Assembly: GCF_009830285.1 (NCBI RefSeq)
Contig: NZ_WUQX01000001.1
Span: 620,501 to 684,500 of the forward strand
DNA: 64,000 bases
Direction: 5' to 3'
From: Sporofaciens musculi
Lineage (GTDB): Bacteria; Bacillota; Clostridia; Lachnospirales; Lachnospiraceae
In this document: in pieces, positions 25,725-34,915 of the stretch
Position numbering within the stretch: the first letter of the stretch is position 1
Layout of the letters: each line of letters opens with the position of its first letter
Made by a program: the position numbers and the translations under genes
The notes under the pieces: model-generated
The model's input: the letters and a program-made list of their open reading frames with translations, nothing else
The model's database searches: none
Told to the model about the DNA's origin: nothing

Positions 25725-25943
25725 ATGTATTACAGGCGGATCAGGGATTTGAGGACAGACCATGATTTACGGCAGATAGATGTGGCTGAATTTTTGGGCT
25801 GCCATGAAGGTGTATACAGAAGGTATGAGAATGGGGTGCGGGAGATACCGCTATGGGCATTGTTGAAGCTGGCAGAACGGTATGATGTCAGTGTTGATTA
25901 TATGCTTGGGATTACAGATAATAGAAGAAAATATGGTGAATAG
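25725..25943 (+). CDS. XRE-family repressor, copy 1
   Basis: 72 residues from ATG 25725, RBS GGTGAGGTG. Nearly the whole protein is one HTH_3 domain: IRDLRTDHDLRQIDVAEFL, CHEGVYRRYENGVREIPLWA, LLKLAERYDVSVDYMLGIT. Very similar to copy 2, 418 bp downstream, with only a handful of residue differences. It probably controls its own promoter and the divergent lipoprotein gene through the AACCAAA sites. A terminator follows directly. Confidence 0.88.
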   Translation: MYYRRIRDLRTDHDLRQIDVAEFLGCHEGVYRRYENGVREIPLWALLKLAERYDVSVDYMLGITDNRRKYGE

Positions 25944-25985
25944 GGTTATGGCACATTAATTTCTCATGCCATAACTCTTTTTGCA
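25942..25985. terminator. Terminator after XRE copy 1
   Basis: GTTATGGCA pairs with TGCCATAAC around a ~13-nt loop, followed by TCTTTTTG. Confidence 0.75.
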
Positions 25986-26059
25986 TCATGCTCTCCTGCA
26001 GGATGTTTTATATCTAATACTTTGAGCATTTTCAAATATTGGCCATCTTCTATTTACCT

Positions 26060-26137
26060 AACCGAATAGTACGGTTTTGATTAGAATATCCTATCTGATG
26101 ATAAGATTGAAATATAGATCAAACCGAACGGTGAGGT
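26060..26137. promoter_or_regulatory. Operator pair of XRE gene 2
   Basis: AACCGAATAGTACGGTT (26060-26076, arms AACCG/CGGTT) and AACCGAACGGTGAGGT (26122-26137) occupy the same positions as the two sites before copy 1, but with AACCG in place of AACCA. The change suggests that the two repressors may have diverged in specificity. Confidence 0.62.
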
Positions 26138-26142
26138 GTAGT

Positions 26143-26361
26143 ATGCATTACAAGAGGATCAGGGATTTAAGGACAGACCATGATTTAAGACAGATAGATG
26201 TGGCTGAATTTTTAGGGTGCCATGAAGGAGTGTACAGAAGATACGAAAATGGTTCACGTGAGATACCGCTATGGGCATTGATGAAACTGGCGGAACGGTA
26301 TGATGTCAGTGTCGATTATATATTGGGGATTACAGATAATAGAAGAAAATATGGGGAATGA
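26143..26361 (+). CDS. XRE-family repressor, copy 2
   Basis: 72 residues from ATG 26143, RBS GGTGAGGTG. It differs from copy 1 at a few places: HYKRI for YYRRI, NGSREIP for NGVREIP, LMKLAERY for LLKLAERY and DYILGIT for DYMLGIT. The cassette of operator, gene and terminator is a tandem duplication of about 420 bp. Differences lie at the first helix and in the segment after the recognition helix. It may form heterodimers with copy 1 or cross-regulate it. Confidence 0.88.
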   Translation: MHYKRIRDLRTDHDLRQIDVAEFLGCHEGVYRRYENGSREIPLWALMKLAERYDVSVDYILGITDNRRKYGE

Positions 26362-26397
26362 AAGGCTATGGGATAAGTCATGTACCATAGCCTTTTA
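26361..26397. terminator. Terminator after XRE copy 2
   Basis: AAAGGCTATG pairs with CATAGCCTTT around a ~14-nt loop, followed by TATTATTTT. It can serve the convergent RES gene as well. Confidence 0.8.
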
Positions 26398-26500
26398 TTA
26401 TTTTCAGGATTGTGTATCTATTCTTCGATTGAGCTAAATCCGTTTTTAATTCTGGCCCGCAGAAGACGGGGAGCCTGTTGTTTTTGTTTTTACAACTTTG

Positions 26501-27219
26501 CTATTTACATCTGTTATTTTTATTTTCATCCCATAAGGCAATATTATGTTTATCGGTATAAGAAGAATTATATTTTATGCCGGAAATATCCTTCCTATTT
26601 TTAAAATGTCTAAAAAATCCAATGGTACGGCATAATTTTGTTCTGCATAAGCTGGAGATGTTAAATAATCTTTTATGAAGATATAGAACGCCCTAATATC
26701 AACGGAATAATGGCTGGCGAAAAACTGTACTGTTTCATCTGAAAACAGGCTGTCAAGCCCATCGGAAGCCATGATTGTAAAATCCATTACGCTAATTCTG
26801 TTTTTTATAGTGCATTCAAACAGAGATATAATCGTTTTCAGCAGCTTTTTGTTCTTTACAGGAAGTCTTTATATCTTCTGCCAAATAAAGGACTTGTTCG
26901 CCGGCATGATTTACCCTTCCAGTTATCTTTATTGCTGATGCAGGCGCTACACCAGAATGCAGATCATCATATCCGCTTATTGGTATGCCGTTTTCTTTAA
27001 TAATCCCTGTATTTTCTCCATCAGCTGGATCAATGATTCTTGCTCTATAATAAATTCCATTATCCAATTCAGTTATGGGTATGTGCATTGCCGCCTGTTG
27101 AAACAGTTCTTGGTTCTTTTCTTTTTTTCGCCATTCAAACTCTCAAAACTAAATTGTTTAACATTAAGCATGGAAAAGAGCGCCAGGTCGGTTCTAATTT
27201 TAAAGTCATGCATTTTCAT
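26501..27219 (-). pseudogene. RES-domain toxin-like gene, frame broken
   Basis: Minus strand, ATG at 27219 behind GAAAAAGGAGTG. Joined pieces give about 240 residues: MKMHDFKIRTDLALFSML, then YYRARIID, GRVNHAGEQVLYLAEDIKT, a middle with VMDFTIMASDGLDS, and a C-terminus SGIKYNSS. The RAR, LYLAxDxxT and GIxYxS positions are those of RES domains, which degrade or phosphorolyse NAD+ in Xre-RES toxin systems. Breaks lie at the poly-A near 27125, near 26800 and near 26602. No classical Xre/ParS-type antitoxin adjoins it; the duplicated XRE proteins are the nearest candidates. Confidence 0.65.
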
Positions 27220-27831
27220 CACTCCTTTTTCAATAAACTATTAACGGGTAAAATTCTGACTGCTTAATAGTTATTCTATCATATCTAAATTTTTTTTCCA
27301 TTCCAATTTTATCTTATATTAAAAAATCAAAGAAATTTGCAAATCTGCTTGTATTTTGCCCTCTCCAGCCTGCTATTAGTGAAAGGGTAACATTTCTGAA
27401 AAATTTCCACTATCACAATTCAAAAATTTTTCCTTTCAGCGTACCTTGAAAATTTCATATCCTGCCCAGATTGATACCCGGCATTGAGTGTGCATCTTAG
27501 CGTACCTTGCCGGAGAAAACGCCCCAGGAAAGAGAAGCCGGGGCAGGGAACGGGTCTGGGAGGAACACAGGAAAACGCTCAATATAAAATAAAGCCAGTC
27601 CGGGAAACCGGATTGGATAACAGCAGATGCCATGCAGGGAAGCCTTTTTGTTCCGGTGTGTTTGAATATGCCGGGACCAGAGGGCTTTCCTGTATTGATG
27701 TGCTGTTATCGGCTGGCAGTGCAAATAAAACGAAGGGAGACAGATATATGGGAAGATAGGAAATAAGCGGAAAAGACAGGATGATGGCAGTTATGGGACT
27801 GCACAATGAAGAAAGCGAGGGACAAAATATA
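27220..27831. other. 612-bp gene-free region before the adhesin
   Basis: No convincing gene. The left half (27240-27430) is AT-rich and likely holds the RES promoter on the minus strand. A direct repeat AGCGTACCTTG lies at 27438-27448 and 27499-27509. CACAATTCAAAAAT at 27414-27427 differs by one base from the repA iteron core. The GC-richer right half is the adhesin leader. Any role as oriT or regulatory region is speculation. Confidence 0.5.
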
Positions 27832-30249
27832 TTGAAAGGAAATGTAAAGAGGATTGTATCCGGCCTGCTGTCGGCGGTCACGGTCTTGTCAGCCTTCTTA
27901 CAGCCGGTGGGAGTTTATGCGGCAGTGCCGGAGACTGTGGCTTATGAAGCGGAGTACCCGGCTTTTGAGAAGGTGAAAGAAAAACTGGATGCGGATGAAA
28001 TTGTGGCTGCAAAAGATCATATCGTGGAGATTGACAGTGGCTTTGACGTGGAACATGATTTTTCCGGCATAGAGTTTTCGCCGGATAAAGTAAAAATCAC
28101 ATTCTATGAAGCAACGGACAAAGGTGGGAAAAAGATTGATATCAGGAAGGCAGGGACTTACAAAGCGGTTTATTTTGTAGAGCCGGCCAGTAAGAATCCA
28201 TCTTACCATATCAGCAGGAACATTATTGTAAAGGAAAAAATGTCTGTATCATCTTCTGAAAAGCGGACGGCAGATGGAGAAGGAAGCGAAAACAGCCATT
28301 CCGATGATTCAGAAGGAACGGAAGCAGATGGGGAAGGAGATTTGCCAGGGCAGACGGCAGATGGGGAAGAAATCCCAAAGGAATCCATGACGGAATCCGA
28401 GATGGAAGCGGTCATAGAGGGCATGGAACAGGCAGAAGATACAAGACAGGATGCGGAAATGATTGCAGAGGAAGAAGGCATCCTTCTGTTTGCAGAAGCA
28501 AGGCAGACGGCAAGGGCTTCTGATTCCGCAACAATGGTAAAGGGAAGGAAGATTTATTATCCCGGCAACCTGGGAAATTACTCTACCTGTTATTTCACGG
28601 TAAATGGGAAGATCGCATATTGCCTGGAGTCTGCAAAGGGTTCCCCGGATACCGGGAGCTACGCCGCCCAGATCATAGACGGGAATCCGAACCTGCAGAA
28701 AGCGCTTTATTATGGCTATGGCGGCACAGGGGATGTGACTGCAAGCTATATGCCGTCCTTTGGAGAGGATTTAAAGTATGTGTTCACCCATATCGCGGCC
28801 AGTTATTTTTACTGCGGCATGGATGGGTTTGCCGGATGCACGATGGATGATTTGCGGGAGTGCGGGGTGCTTGGTTGGATCAATTATCTGGAAAGCCTGC
28901 CTGCGCCGCCCGATCCACAGATCAGTTTGAGCAAGACCGCTTTGAAAGCAACCTATGATGGCTCGAAGCAGGTGACGGGGACAACGAAGCTGAACGGTGA
29001 TTCCAGAAATTCCATTACCATTAAGCTTCCAAAGGATGTGACATTCCATAATAAGACAGACGGGAGCAAGCAGACAGGGGGAAATGTCCGTGTTTCCGGT
29101 GGGACAAGTTTTTATTTTACTGCCCCGGTGACGGTCAATGGGAACTGGAATACCGGAGCAATGAAAGGCAGCATCCGGGTGATATGGAAGGCGCTTGTCG
29201 TTCCGACAGGGAGCGCCACGCAGGATATTGGGAGTTATTATGAGGAAGAAGGCGGCAATTCCGTGAGCCTATCCGTGGACTGGCTGGAACGTGCAAAAGT
29301 GAAGGTAATCAAGGTGGATTCCATTGCCAACGCAAACCTTTCCGGCGCTGTATTCGGCATTTACCGGGATAAGGACTGTACGGACTTGATTACCAGGATG
29401 TCTGCAACGGACAGTAATGGTGCGTCGGAAGCGGAAATTGTCATGACACAGAATACGGTGTATCTGAAAGAGATTACGGCTCCGGCAGGATACCGGTATA
29501 ATGCGACTGCTTACCGTGTGGCTTTGGAAGCGAACCAGACAGCTTCCACGACTGTCCCGGATGTGGAGCAGCTTGGAAATCTGACGATTTACAAGGAAGG
29601 CGAGGTTCTGACAGGTGCGGATTCCAATGAGAACGGCACAGCATTCCGTTATGAAAGCCGTAGACAGAAGGGCGCTGTATTTAATGTCTATGCGGCAAAG
29701 GATATTACCACGCCGTATGGCTCGGTAGTCTATAAAGCCGGGGAGCTGGTGGCGGAAAACCTTGTGACCGGGGACAATGGCTCTGTGATGCTGAAAAACC
29801 TGCATCTTGGCACATACCGGGTAAAGGAAATGCAGGCTCCGAAGAACTTCTATAACAAAGGGGAAACAAAGGATGTGGCGATTGCCTATGCCGGGCAGAT
29901 GGCGGAGGCGGCGTTTGCCAATGCTACATTTTTAAATGACAGGCAGAAAGCGGATGTGCGTGTGGTAAAGAACGATAAGGATACGGGAAATGGACTTGCA
30001 GGGGGAATTTTCGGACTGTATGCTTCAGAAAATATCACCAATGCAGACGGGAATGTTGTTGTATCCAAAGGCGCACTGATAGACAAAGCAACAACGGATG
30101 GTGATGGCAATGCAGCATTTTGGCAGACCTTCCGGTTGGGTTTGGGTATGAGGCAAAAGAAATCCAGGCTCCAGAGGGGTATCTTAGGAATACGGAAGAT
30201 GTGTATTCTTTCCGGTTTAGTTACACCAATGACCAGGAAGCGAAAGTGA
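27832..30249 (+). CDS. Thioester/CnaB surface adhesin, N-terminal piece
   Basis: First of three pieces of one adhesin gene. I prefer TTG 27832 (GAGGGACAAAATATA upstream) because it gives a clean signal peptide (KGNVKRIVSGLLSAVTVL ... GVYA); ATG 27781 is the alternative. Next come an N-terminal beta domain, an acidic Ser/Glu linker (about residues 145-235) and a thioester domain with IAYCLESAKGSPDTG and KALYYGYGG, which in relatives bonds covalently to host proteins. CnaB/SpaA isopeptide repeats then begin (VIKVDSIANANLSGAVFGIY). Coding is lost at the T-run 30117-30121, where one missing T shifts the frame. Confidence 0.82.
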   Translation: MKGNVKRIVSGLLSAVTVLSAFLQPVGVYAAVPETVAYEAEYPAFEKVKEKLDADEIVAAKDHIVEIDSGFDVEHDFSGIEFSPDKVKITFYEATDKGGKKIDIRKAGTYKAVYFVEPASKNPSYHISRNIIVKEKMSVSSSEKRTADGEGSENSHSDDSEGTEADGEGDLPGQTADGEEIPKESMTESEMEAVIEGMEQAEDTRQDAEMIAEEEGILLFAEARQTARASDSATMVKGRKIYYPGNLGNYSTCYFTVNGKIAYCLESAKGSPDTGSYAAQIIDGNPNLQKALYYGYGGTGDVTASYMPSFGEDLKYVFTHIAASYFYCGMDGFAGCTMDDLRECGVLGWINYLESLPAPPDPQISLSKTALKATYDGSKQVTGTTKLNGDSRNSITIKLPKDVTFHNKTDGSKQTGGNVRVSGGTSFYFTAPVTVNGNWNTGAMKGSIRVIWKALVVPTGSATQDIGSYYEEEGGNSVSLSVDWLERAKVKVIKVDSIANANLSGAVFGIYRDKDCTDLITRMSATDSNGASEAEIVMTQNTVYLKEITAPAGYRYNATAYRVALEANQTASTTVPDVEQLGNLTIYKEGEVLTGADSNENGTAFRYESRRQKGAVFNVYAAKDITTPYGSVVYKAGELVAENLVTGDNGSVMLKNLHLGTYRVKEMQAPKNFYNKGETKDVAIAYAGQMAEAAFANATFLNDRQKADVRVVKNDKDTGNGLAGGIFGLYASENITNADGNVVVSKGALIDKATTDGDGNAAFWQTFRLGLGMRQKKSRLQRGILGIRKMCILSGLVTPMTRKRK

Positions 30250-32354
30250 CATTCTCCCATACTTTTGCTAATGAGCGTGTCAACGCCACAATCCGGCTGC
30301 AGAAGAAGGATAAGGAAACCAACAAAAATATCCCGCAGGGGGACGGAACACTGGAACACGCCGTTTACGGACTGTATGCAAGGAATGACATCCTGCACCC
30401 AGATAAAAAGACAGGCGTCCTTTATAAAGCCGGGGAACAGGTGGGAACGCTGACTACGGATAAAGAGGGCAAGGCGGAGATCACAGATTTATACCTTGGG
30501 GAGTATTTTGTGAAGGAAGTCACGCCGCCTGCGGGTTATCTGGCAGATGAAACGGAGTATGACTTAGTTTGTAACTATGAGGGAGATTTAGTTGCTACGG
30601 TAGAGCGTGACTGCACATCCCCGGAACAGGTGAAAAAGCAGCCGTTCCAGATCATCAAGGCGGCAGATAATGGGAAAACCGATGCGGATTTATTATCCGG
30701 CGCAGGGTTTACCGCATGGCTGGTATCTTCCCTGGATAAGAAAGAAAATGGCTGGTATGATTTTGATTCCGCTGAACCGGTGGCAATCGGGGAGAACGGG
30801 GCAACGGAAATCTTCACTGATGAAAGGGGCTATGCCTGCAGCATCCCGCTCCCGTTTGGGACGTACATTGTGAAAGAAACGAGCACGCCGCATAATTATA
30901 CGCCGGTCAAGGACTTCCTTGTGCATGTCACAGAGCATAAGCCGACGACGCCGCAGGTATGGCGGGTGCTTCTGGACGATGAATTTGAAGCGAAGCTGAA
31001 AATCGTGAAGCAGGACGATGAAACGAAGAAAGCTGTGCTTGCAGAAAATACAGAGTTCAAGGTGTATGACCTGGACAACGAGAAATATGTGGAGCAGGTG
31101 ACGACTTACCCGACCGTGGTAACACATAAATCCTATTTCACGGACAGCGAAGGTTATCTGATTTTGCCGCAGAACCTGAAAATCGGTCATTATCGGATAG
31201 AGGAAGTCAATGCCCCGTCTGGCTATACGCTGAATGAGAATTATTATGAAGTGTCCGTGGATTCAGATACGTTGTACCAGATGGACGATGTGTCAGGGGA
31301 TGTTATCATTGATGTTGTCTATGAAAACCATCCGGTAAAGGGGGAGCTGCATATCGTGAAGAAAGGTGAAGTGCTGAACCGGTACGATGATAAGGATTTC
31401 CGGTATGAGGTGGAAACATTAGAGGGTGCAGAGTTCAAAGTTTATGCGGCAGAGGATATTTACACCGCTGATTTCCAGAAGGATGAAAACGGGAACCGGA
31501 TTCTTGAATATGCTTCTGGCGTATTGGTGGATACGCTGGTGACAGATAAAGACGGGAAAGCGTCGATTGAAAACCTTCCGCTTGGCACATACCGGGTAGA
31601 AGAAACAAAAGCCCCGGAAGGGTTTGTGCTGAATGGAGAGGCGCAGACCATTACCTTTGCTTACACAGACCAGAACACGCCAATCATTGAACAGACAGCC
31701 ACATTTGAGAATGACCGCCAGAAGGTGGCGATTGCAGTGGTGAAGAAAGATGCAGAGAATGAATCTGTGGTAGCGGGGGCAGTCTTTGGACTGTATGCGA
31801 AGGCTGATATTTTCGCACATGGGGAAGTGATTGTTAAAGCGGATATGCTGCTTGGTGAAGCCATGACAGGGGAAGATGGCAGGGCAGTCTTTGACCTGGA
31901 TCTGCCTTTCGGGGAATATTACATCCGGGAGGAACAGGCTCCTGCAGGCTATGTATCTTCCGATGAAACCATTGAAGTATCTGCAGCATACCAGGGGCAG
32001 GATGTAGAAGTTGCAGAATATGTGTCTGAATTTAAAAATGAACCGACAACCGTTTCCATTAAAAAGACAGACCTTGCAACAGGCGTGGAACTGGAAGGGG
32101 CAGCATTGACTGTCCTTGATAAAGACGGGGATATCGTAGATACATGGAAATCCGTCAAAGGAGAGGAACATATCATTAAGCGGCTGACCGTCGGAGAAAC
32201 TTATACGCTCCGGGAGGAATTAGCGCCTTATGGGTATTTAAAGGCAGAAGAAATCACGTTTACCGTGGAAGATACGGCTGAAATCCAAAAAGTGGAGATG
32301 AAGGACGATGTGCCGACAGGTACGCTCCTGATCAACAAAGAGGGGAGTTTTTAG
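30120..32354 (+). CDS. CnaB-repeat adhesin, middle piece
   Basis: Continues the adhesin in the next frame from about 30120. It contains about seven SpaA/CnaB repeats, each with a Lys-bearing first strand (LQKKDKET, IIKAADNG, IVKQDDET, VVKKDAEN, IKKTDLAT), a FGLYA/FKVYA core and an EEx/KEx-APxGY end that supplies the isopeptide Glu. Such repeats make rigid, protease-resistant stalks. The piece ends at TAG 32352 after LLINKEGSF. One extra G in the run at 32342-32345 gives EGEFLENVSLLDS and joins it to the third piece. Confidence 0.82.
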   Translation: MADLPVGFGYEAKEIQAPEGYLRNTEDVYSFRFSYTNDQEAKVTFSHTFANERVNATIRLQKKDKETNKNIPQGDGTLEHAVYGLYARNDILHPDKKTGVLYKAGEQVGTLTTDKEGKAEITDLYLGEYFVKEVTPPAGYLADETEYDLVCNYEGDLVATVERDCTSPEQVKKQPFQIIKAADNGKTDADLLSGAGFTAWLVSSLDKKENGWYDFDSAEPVAIGENGATEIFTDERGYACSIPLPFGTYIVKETSTPHNYTPVKDFLVHVTEHKPTTPQVWRVLLDDEFEAKLKIVKQDDETKKAVLAENTEFKVYDLDNEKYVEQVTTYPTVVTHKSYFTDSEGYLILPQNLKIGHYRIEEVNAPSGYTLNENYYEVSVDSDTLYQMDDVSGDVIIDVVYENHPVKGELHIVKKGEVLNRYDDKDFRYEVETLEGAEFKVYAAEDIYTADFQKDENGNRILEYASGVLVDTLVTDKDGKASIENLPLGTYRVEETKAPEGFVLNGEAQTITFAYTDQNTPIIEQTATFENDRQKVAIAVVKKDAENESVVAGAVFGLYAKADIFAHGEVIVKADMLLGEAMTGEDGRAVFDLDLPFGEYYIREEQAPAGYVSSDETIEVSAAYQGQDVEVAEYVSEFKNEPTTVSIKKTDLATGVELEGAALTVLDKDGDIVDTWKSVKGEEHIIKRLTVGETYTLREELAPYGYLKAEEITFTVEDTAEIQKVEMKDDVPTGTLLINKEGSF

Positions 32355-32365
32355 AAAATGTATCG

Positions 32366-33736
32366 TTGCTGGACAGCATTGGCGGCTGGATCACGCATCT
32401 GTTTGAGTATGTCACCGGCTCACTGAAAGATGTTGTCTTTGAAGTGTATGCCCTGGAGGATATAAAAGCGGCAGATGGGGAGAGTGAGGATTATTATAAA
32501 AAGGATGAGCTGATAGCTGTCATCACCACGGACGATAGCGGGATTGCAAAACTGGACAATCTCCCTCTTGGGAAATATTATGTGAAGGAGAAAGAAACAG
32601 CAGAGGGTTATGTTCTTGACGGGGAAATCCGGGAGATTGACCTGACTTACCGTGATCAGGACACAGCGGTTGTCACGTTCTCTACGGACTGGCAGAATAA
32701 CCGCCAGAAAGCAGAAGTCAATGTAATAAAGACGGAGAAAGATTCTGACCGTGCAGTGGAAGGGACGGTATTCGCCCTTTGTGCGAAAGAGGACATCACC
32801 AATAAAGATGGCGAAGTGATCATGGAGGCGGATACGGTGATTGAGGAAAAAGCCACGGACGAAGATGGGAAGCTGTCATTTGCGGCTGCCCTCCCGATTG
32901 GGTTCCCTTATTATGTGAAAGAAACGGCCCCTGCTCCGGGATTTACCAGCGAAGGTGAAACAAAGGAATTTGACTTCACCTATGAAGATGCGGAGCAAGA
33001 AAGCATTTCCTATGAATTTGCCTTTGAAAATGTTCCTACGGTATTTGAGTTTACCAAAACATCCCTTACAGATGGAAAAGAGGTAGAGGGTGCGAAGCTT
33101 AAGGTAACGGATGAAGACGGCAATCTTGTGGATGAGTGGGTTTCCGGCAAGGAGCCGCATATCATCAAAGAATTAGTAGTTGGTAAGAAATATACCATGA
33201 CAGAGACACAGCCTGCAGACGGCTATGTGACTGCGGAGAGCATTGAGTTTGTTGTGGAGAATACAGGAGAAGTGCAGAAGGTGGATATGAAGGATGATGT
33301 GACAAAGGTGGAGATTTCCAAGACAGACATAGCCGGGAAGGAACTGCCAGGGGCAAAACTTTCCATTCTGGATAAAGACGGGAAAGAAGTAGAAAGCTGG
33401 ACTTCCGGGAATAAGCCGCATTATATGGAAATGCTGCCAATCGGGGAATACACACTGCATGAGGAAAGTGCGCCGGACGGCTATCTTGTGGCAGAAGATG
33501 TGAAGTTTGAAGTTAAGGATACCGGGGAGATCCAGAAGGTTTCGATGAAGGATGAAGCGGAGCCGGGCGAACCGGATCAGCCGAAGGAAACACCGAAACC
33601 GAAAACGCCGTCTGCTGAGACTCCGAAAACAGGGGATGACAGGCCGTTCTGGTTATGGCTTGCCTTGGCCGGGATTGCAGTCTGCGGGATAGCAAGCTCT
33701 GTGATTATATTCTGCAGAAAAAGGAAGGAGGACTGA
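32366..33736 (+). CDS. CnaB-repeat adhesin, C-terminal piece with sortase signal
   Basis: Last part of the adhesin, with about four more CnaB/VaFE-type repeats (VFEVYALEDI, NVIKTEKDSDRAVEG, FTKTSLTDGKEVEG, ISKTDIAGKELPG). A proline-rich wall spacer follows, then TPKTGDD, a hydrophobic segment (FWLWLALAGIAVCGIASSVI) and a positive tail RKRKED. TPKTG resembles the (S/P)PxTG signals used by class B sortases in Clostridia, and a class B sortase is encoded at 45069-45883 in the same ICE. The whole reconstructed adhesin is about 1970 residues. A terminator follows at 33801. Confidence 0.88.
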   Translation: MLDSIGGWITHLFEYVTGSLKDVVFEVYALEDIKAADGESEDYYKKDELIAVITTDDSGIAKLDNLPLGKYYVKEKETAEGYVLDGEIREIDLTYRDQDTAVVTFSTDWQNNRQKAEVNVIKTEKDSDRAVEGTVFALCAKEDITNKDGEVIMEADTVIEEKATDEDGKLSFAAALPIGFPYYVKETAPAPGFTSEGETKEFDFTYEDAEQESISYEFAFENVPTVFEFTKTSLTDGKEVEGAKLKVTDEDGNLVDEWVSGKEPHIIKELVVGKKYTMTETQPADGYVTAESIEFVVENTGEVQKVDMKDDVTKVEISKTDIAGKELPGAKLSILDKDGKEVESWTSGNKPHYMEMLPIGEYTLHEESAPDGYLVAEDVKFEVKDTGEIQKVSMKDEAEPGEPDQPKETPKPKTPSAETPKTGDDRPFWLWLALAGIAVCGIASSVIIFCRKRKED

Positions 33737-33800
33737 CAGCGTTTGGAGCAATCCAAGAAAACGCTCATTGCAACACAATAATAATTTAATAAGACATATG

Positions 33801-33833
33801 GGCGTTTGCAGAAAGAATCTGTAAGCGTTTTTT
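33801..33833 (+). terminator. Terminator after the adhesin gene
   Basis: CGTTTGCAGA pairs with TCTGTAAGCG around a short AAGAA loop and is followed by TTTTTT. Just downstream, ATATGGGG (33842) and CCCCATAT (33911) form a spaced inverted repeat. Confidence 0.75.
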
Positions 33834-33936
33834 ATGCTTGTATATGGGGAACTGTCCATTACAGGTTTTAAATGGGAATGTATCCACTCAGAAATTGATG
33901 TATGGCAGTGCCCCATATGGAAAGGGGTGAAGCAGA

Positions 33937-34098
33937 ATGAAAGGAATCATTGCCGCCGCAGGCGTATTTGTGGCGGTCACGCTGTACTCGTGCATCCGGG
34001 CAGGGGCGCAGGAGGACCAGCGGATGGAGGAAATGAGGCAGAGAGGGGAATGGGATGCAGGCAGGAAGGACAGACAGCCGGAACCGGGCGAGGGATAA
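33937..34098 (+). CDS. Small membrane-anchored ICE protein
   Basis: 53 residues from ATG 33937, RBS AAAGGGGTGAAG. One N-terminal hydrophobic segment (IIAAAGVFVAVTLYSCIRA) is followed by a charged tail (QEDQRMEEMRQRGEWD). Short proteins like this often precede pcfB in Tn1549-type elements. Function unknown; a small inner-membrane transfer accessory is plausible. Confidence 0.6.
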   Translation: MKGIIAAAGVFVAVTLYSCIRAGAQEDQRMEEMRQRGEWDAGRKDRQPEPGEG

Positions 34099-34402
34099 CA
34101 GGAGATATGCGGCGGACAGGCCGGGTGACTGTAAACACTGTTATTTCTGGAAAGGAAAGCGGAAAGGCTGCAGCCAGGAGGAATGTTATTACCTTCTCCC
34201 GAAGGAGAGTCCGGCATCAGTGGATGTTTCCGAAAATCCTCTGCCGCAGGAATTTAGCGGAAATGGCGGTGGCGGCTGTCAAGGATGTCCATACGGCAGG
34301 CATTCCCCATGCATCGGTTACTGTCTGAAAAAATTTTACAGGAGATGGGGAGAAAAAACAATCCGCAGGAAAGGAGGGGGAACGACTTGCAGGACGAGGT
34401 AA
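34055..34402 (+). CDS. Cysteine-rich ICE protein
   Basis: 115 residues in the present frame, overlapping the previous gene. Two cysteine clusters stand out: DCKHCYFWKGKRKGCSQEEC and CQGCPYGRHSPCIGYC, suggesting two zinc-binding sites. The C-terminus after GYCLKK looks frame-shifted: an added A would give ILQEMGRKNNPQERRGND, which reads more like protein, but it would then run into pcfB without a stop. The exact end is therefore uncertain. No known function. Confidence 0.55.
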   Translation: MQAGRTDSRNRARDNRRYAADRPGDCKHCYFWKGKRKGCSQEECYYLLPKESPASVDVSENPLPQEFSGNGGGGCQGCPYGRHSPCIGYCLKKFYRRWGEKTIRRKGGGTTCRTR

Positions 34403-34915
34403 ATGAGAAAACCGTATCGCTGTGCGTCAATGGCGGCAAGATCTCCGCAAGGATTCTGAAAGCCGCCATGCTGAAAGCGCTGGCAAAGATGGAACAGGAG
34501 AAGCGGAACGGGAAGCAGAAAAAATGGAGAAACAGGCAGTGCAGAAAGCGGAGAAAGGAGCTGCTAAAAGCCACGGGAAACAGAGCATGGAGAAGCTGAT
34601 GAATCAAGGATGCCAGCTTTCCAATATTGAAGTGACAGACGGCAATATCAAATCCTTTGAGAAATGTGCCCGGAAATACAGCATTGATTTCAGCTTGAAA
34701 AAGACACATCCATCTCCCCGCCCCGTTATTTTGTATTTTTCAAGGCAAAGGATGTGGATGTCATGACGGCGGCATTTAAGGAATATACCGGGAAGTCGCT
34801 GAATAAAAGCAAGAAACCATCCGTCCGCAGGAAGCTGGAACTGGTGAAGGAGCGGGTTGCAAAGCACAGGGAGCGGGAAAAGACGAAACAGAAGGAACGG
34901 AGGCCGGAGCATTGA
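34387..34915 (+). CDS. PcfB-family (DUF3801) conjugation protein, two frameshifts
   Basis: Starts at TTG 34387 behind AAAGGAGGGGG (LQDEVNEKTVSLCVNGGK). Losses at about 34516 (G) and 34700 (A) break the frame. Corrected, about 175 residues with SARILKAAMLKALAKM, NQGCQLSNIEVTDGNIKSFE and a basic tail ending RRPEH at TGA 34913. PcfB in the enterococcal pCF10 system is a relaxosome accessory that links the relaxase to the coupling protein. Its position directly before virD4, sharing bases at the start, fits that role. Confidence 0.72.

Noticed and set aside
33842..33918. Spaced inverted repeat ATATGGGG ... CCCCATAT considered as insertion sequence ends
   Set aside because: Only 8-bp arms 60 bp apart, no transposase and no target duplication.
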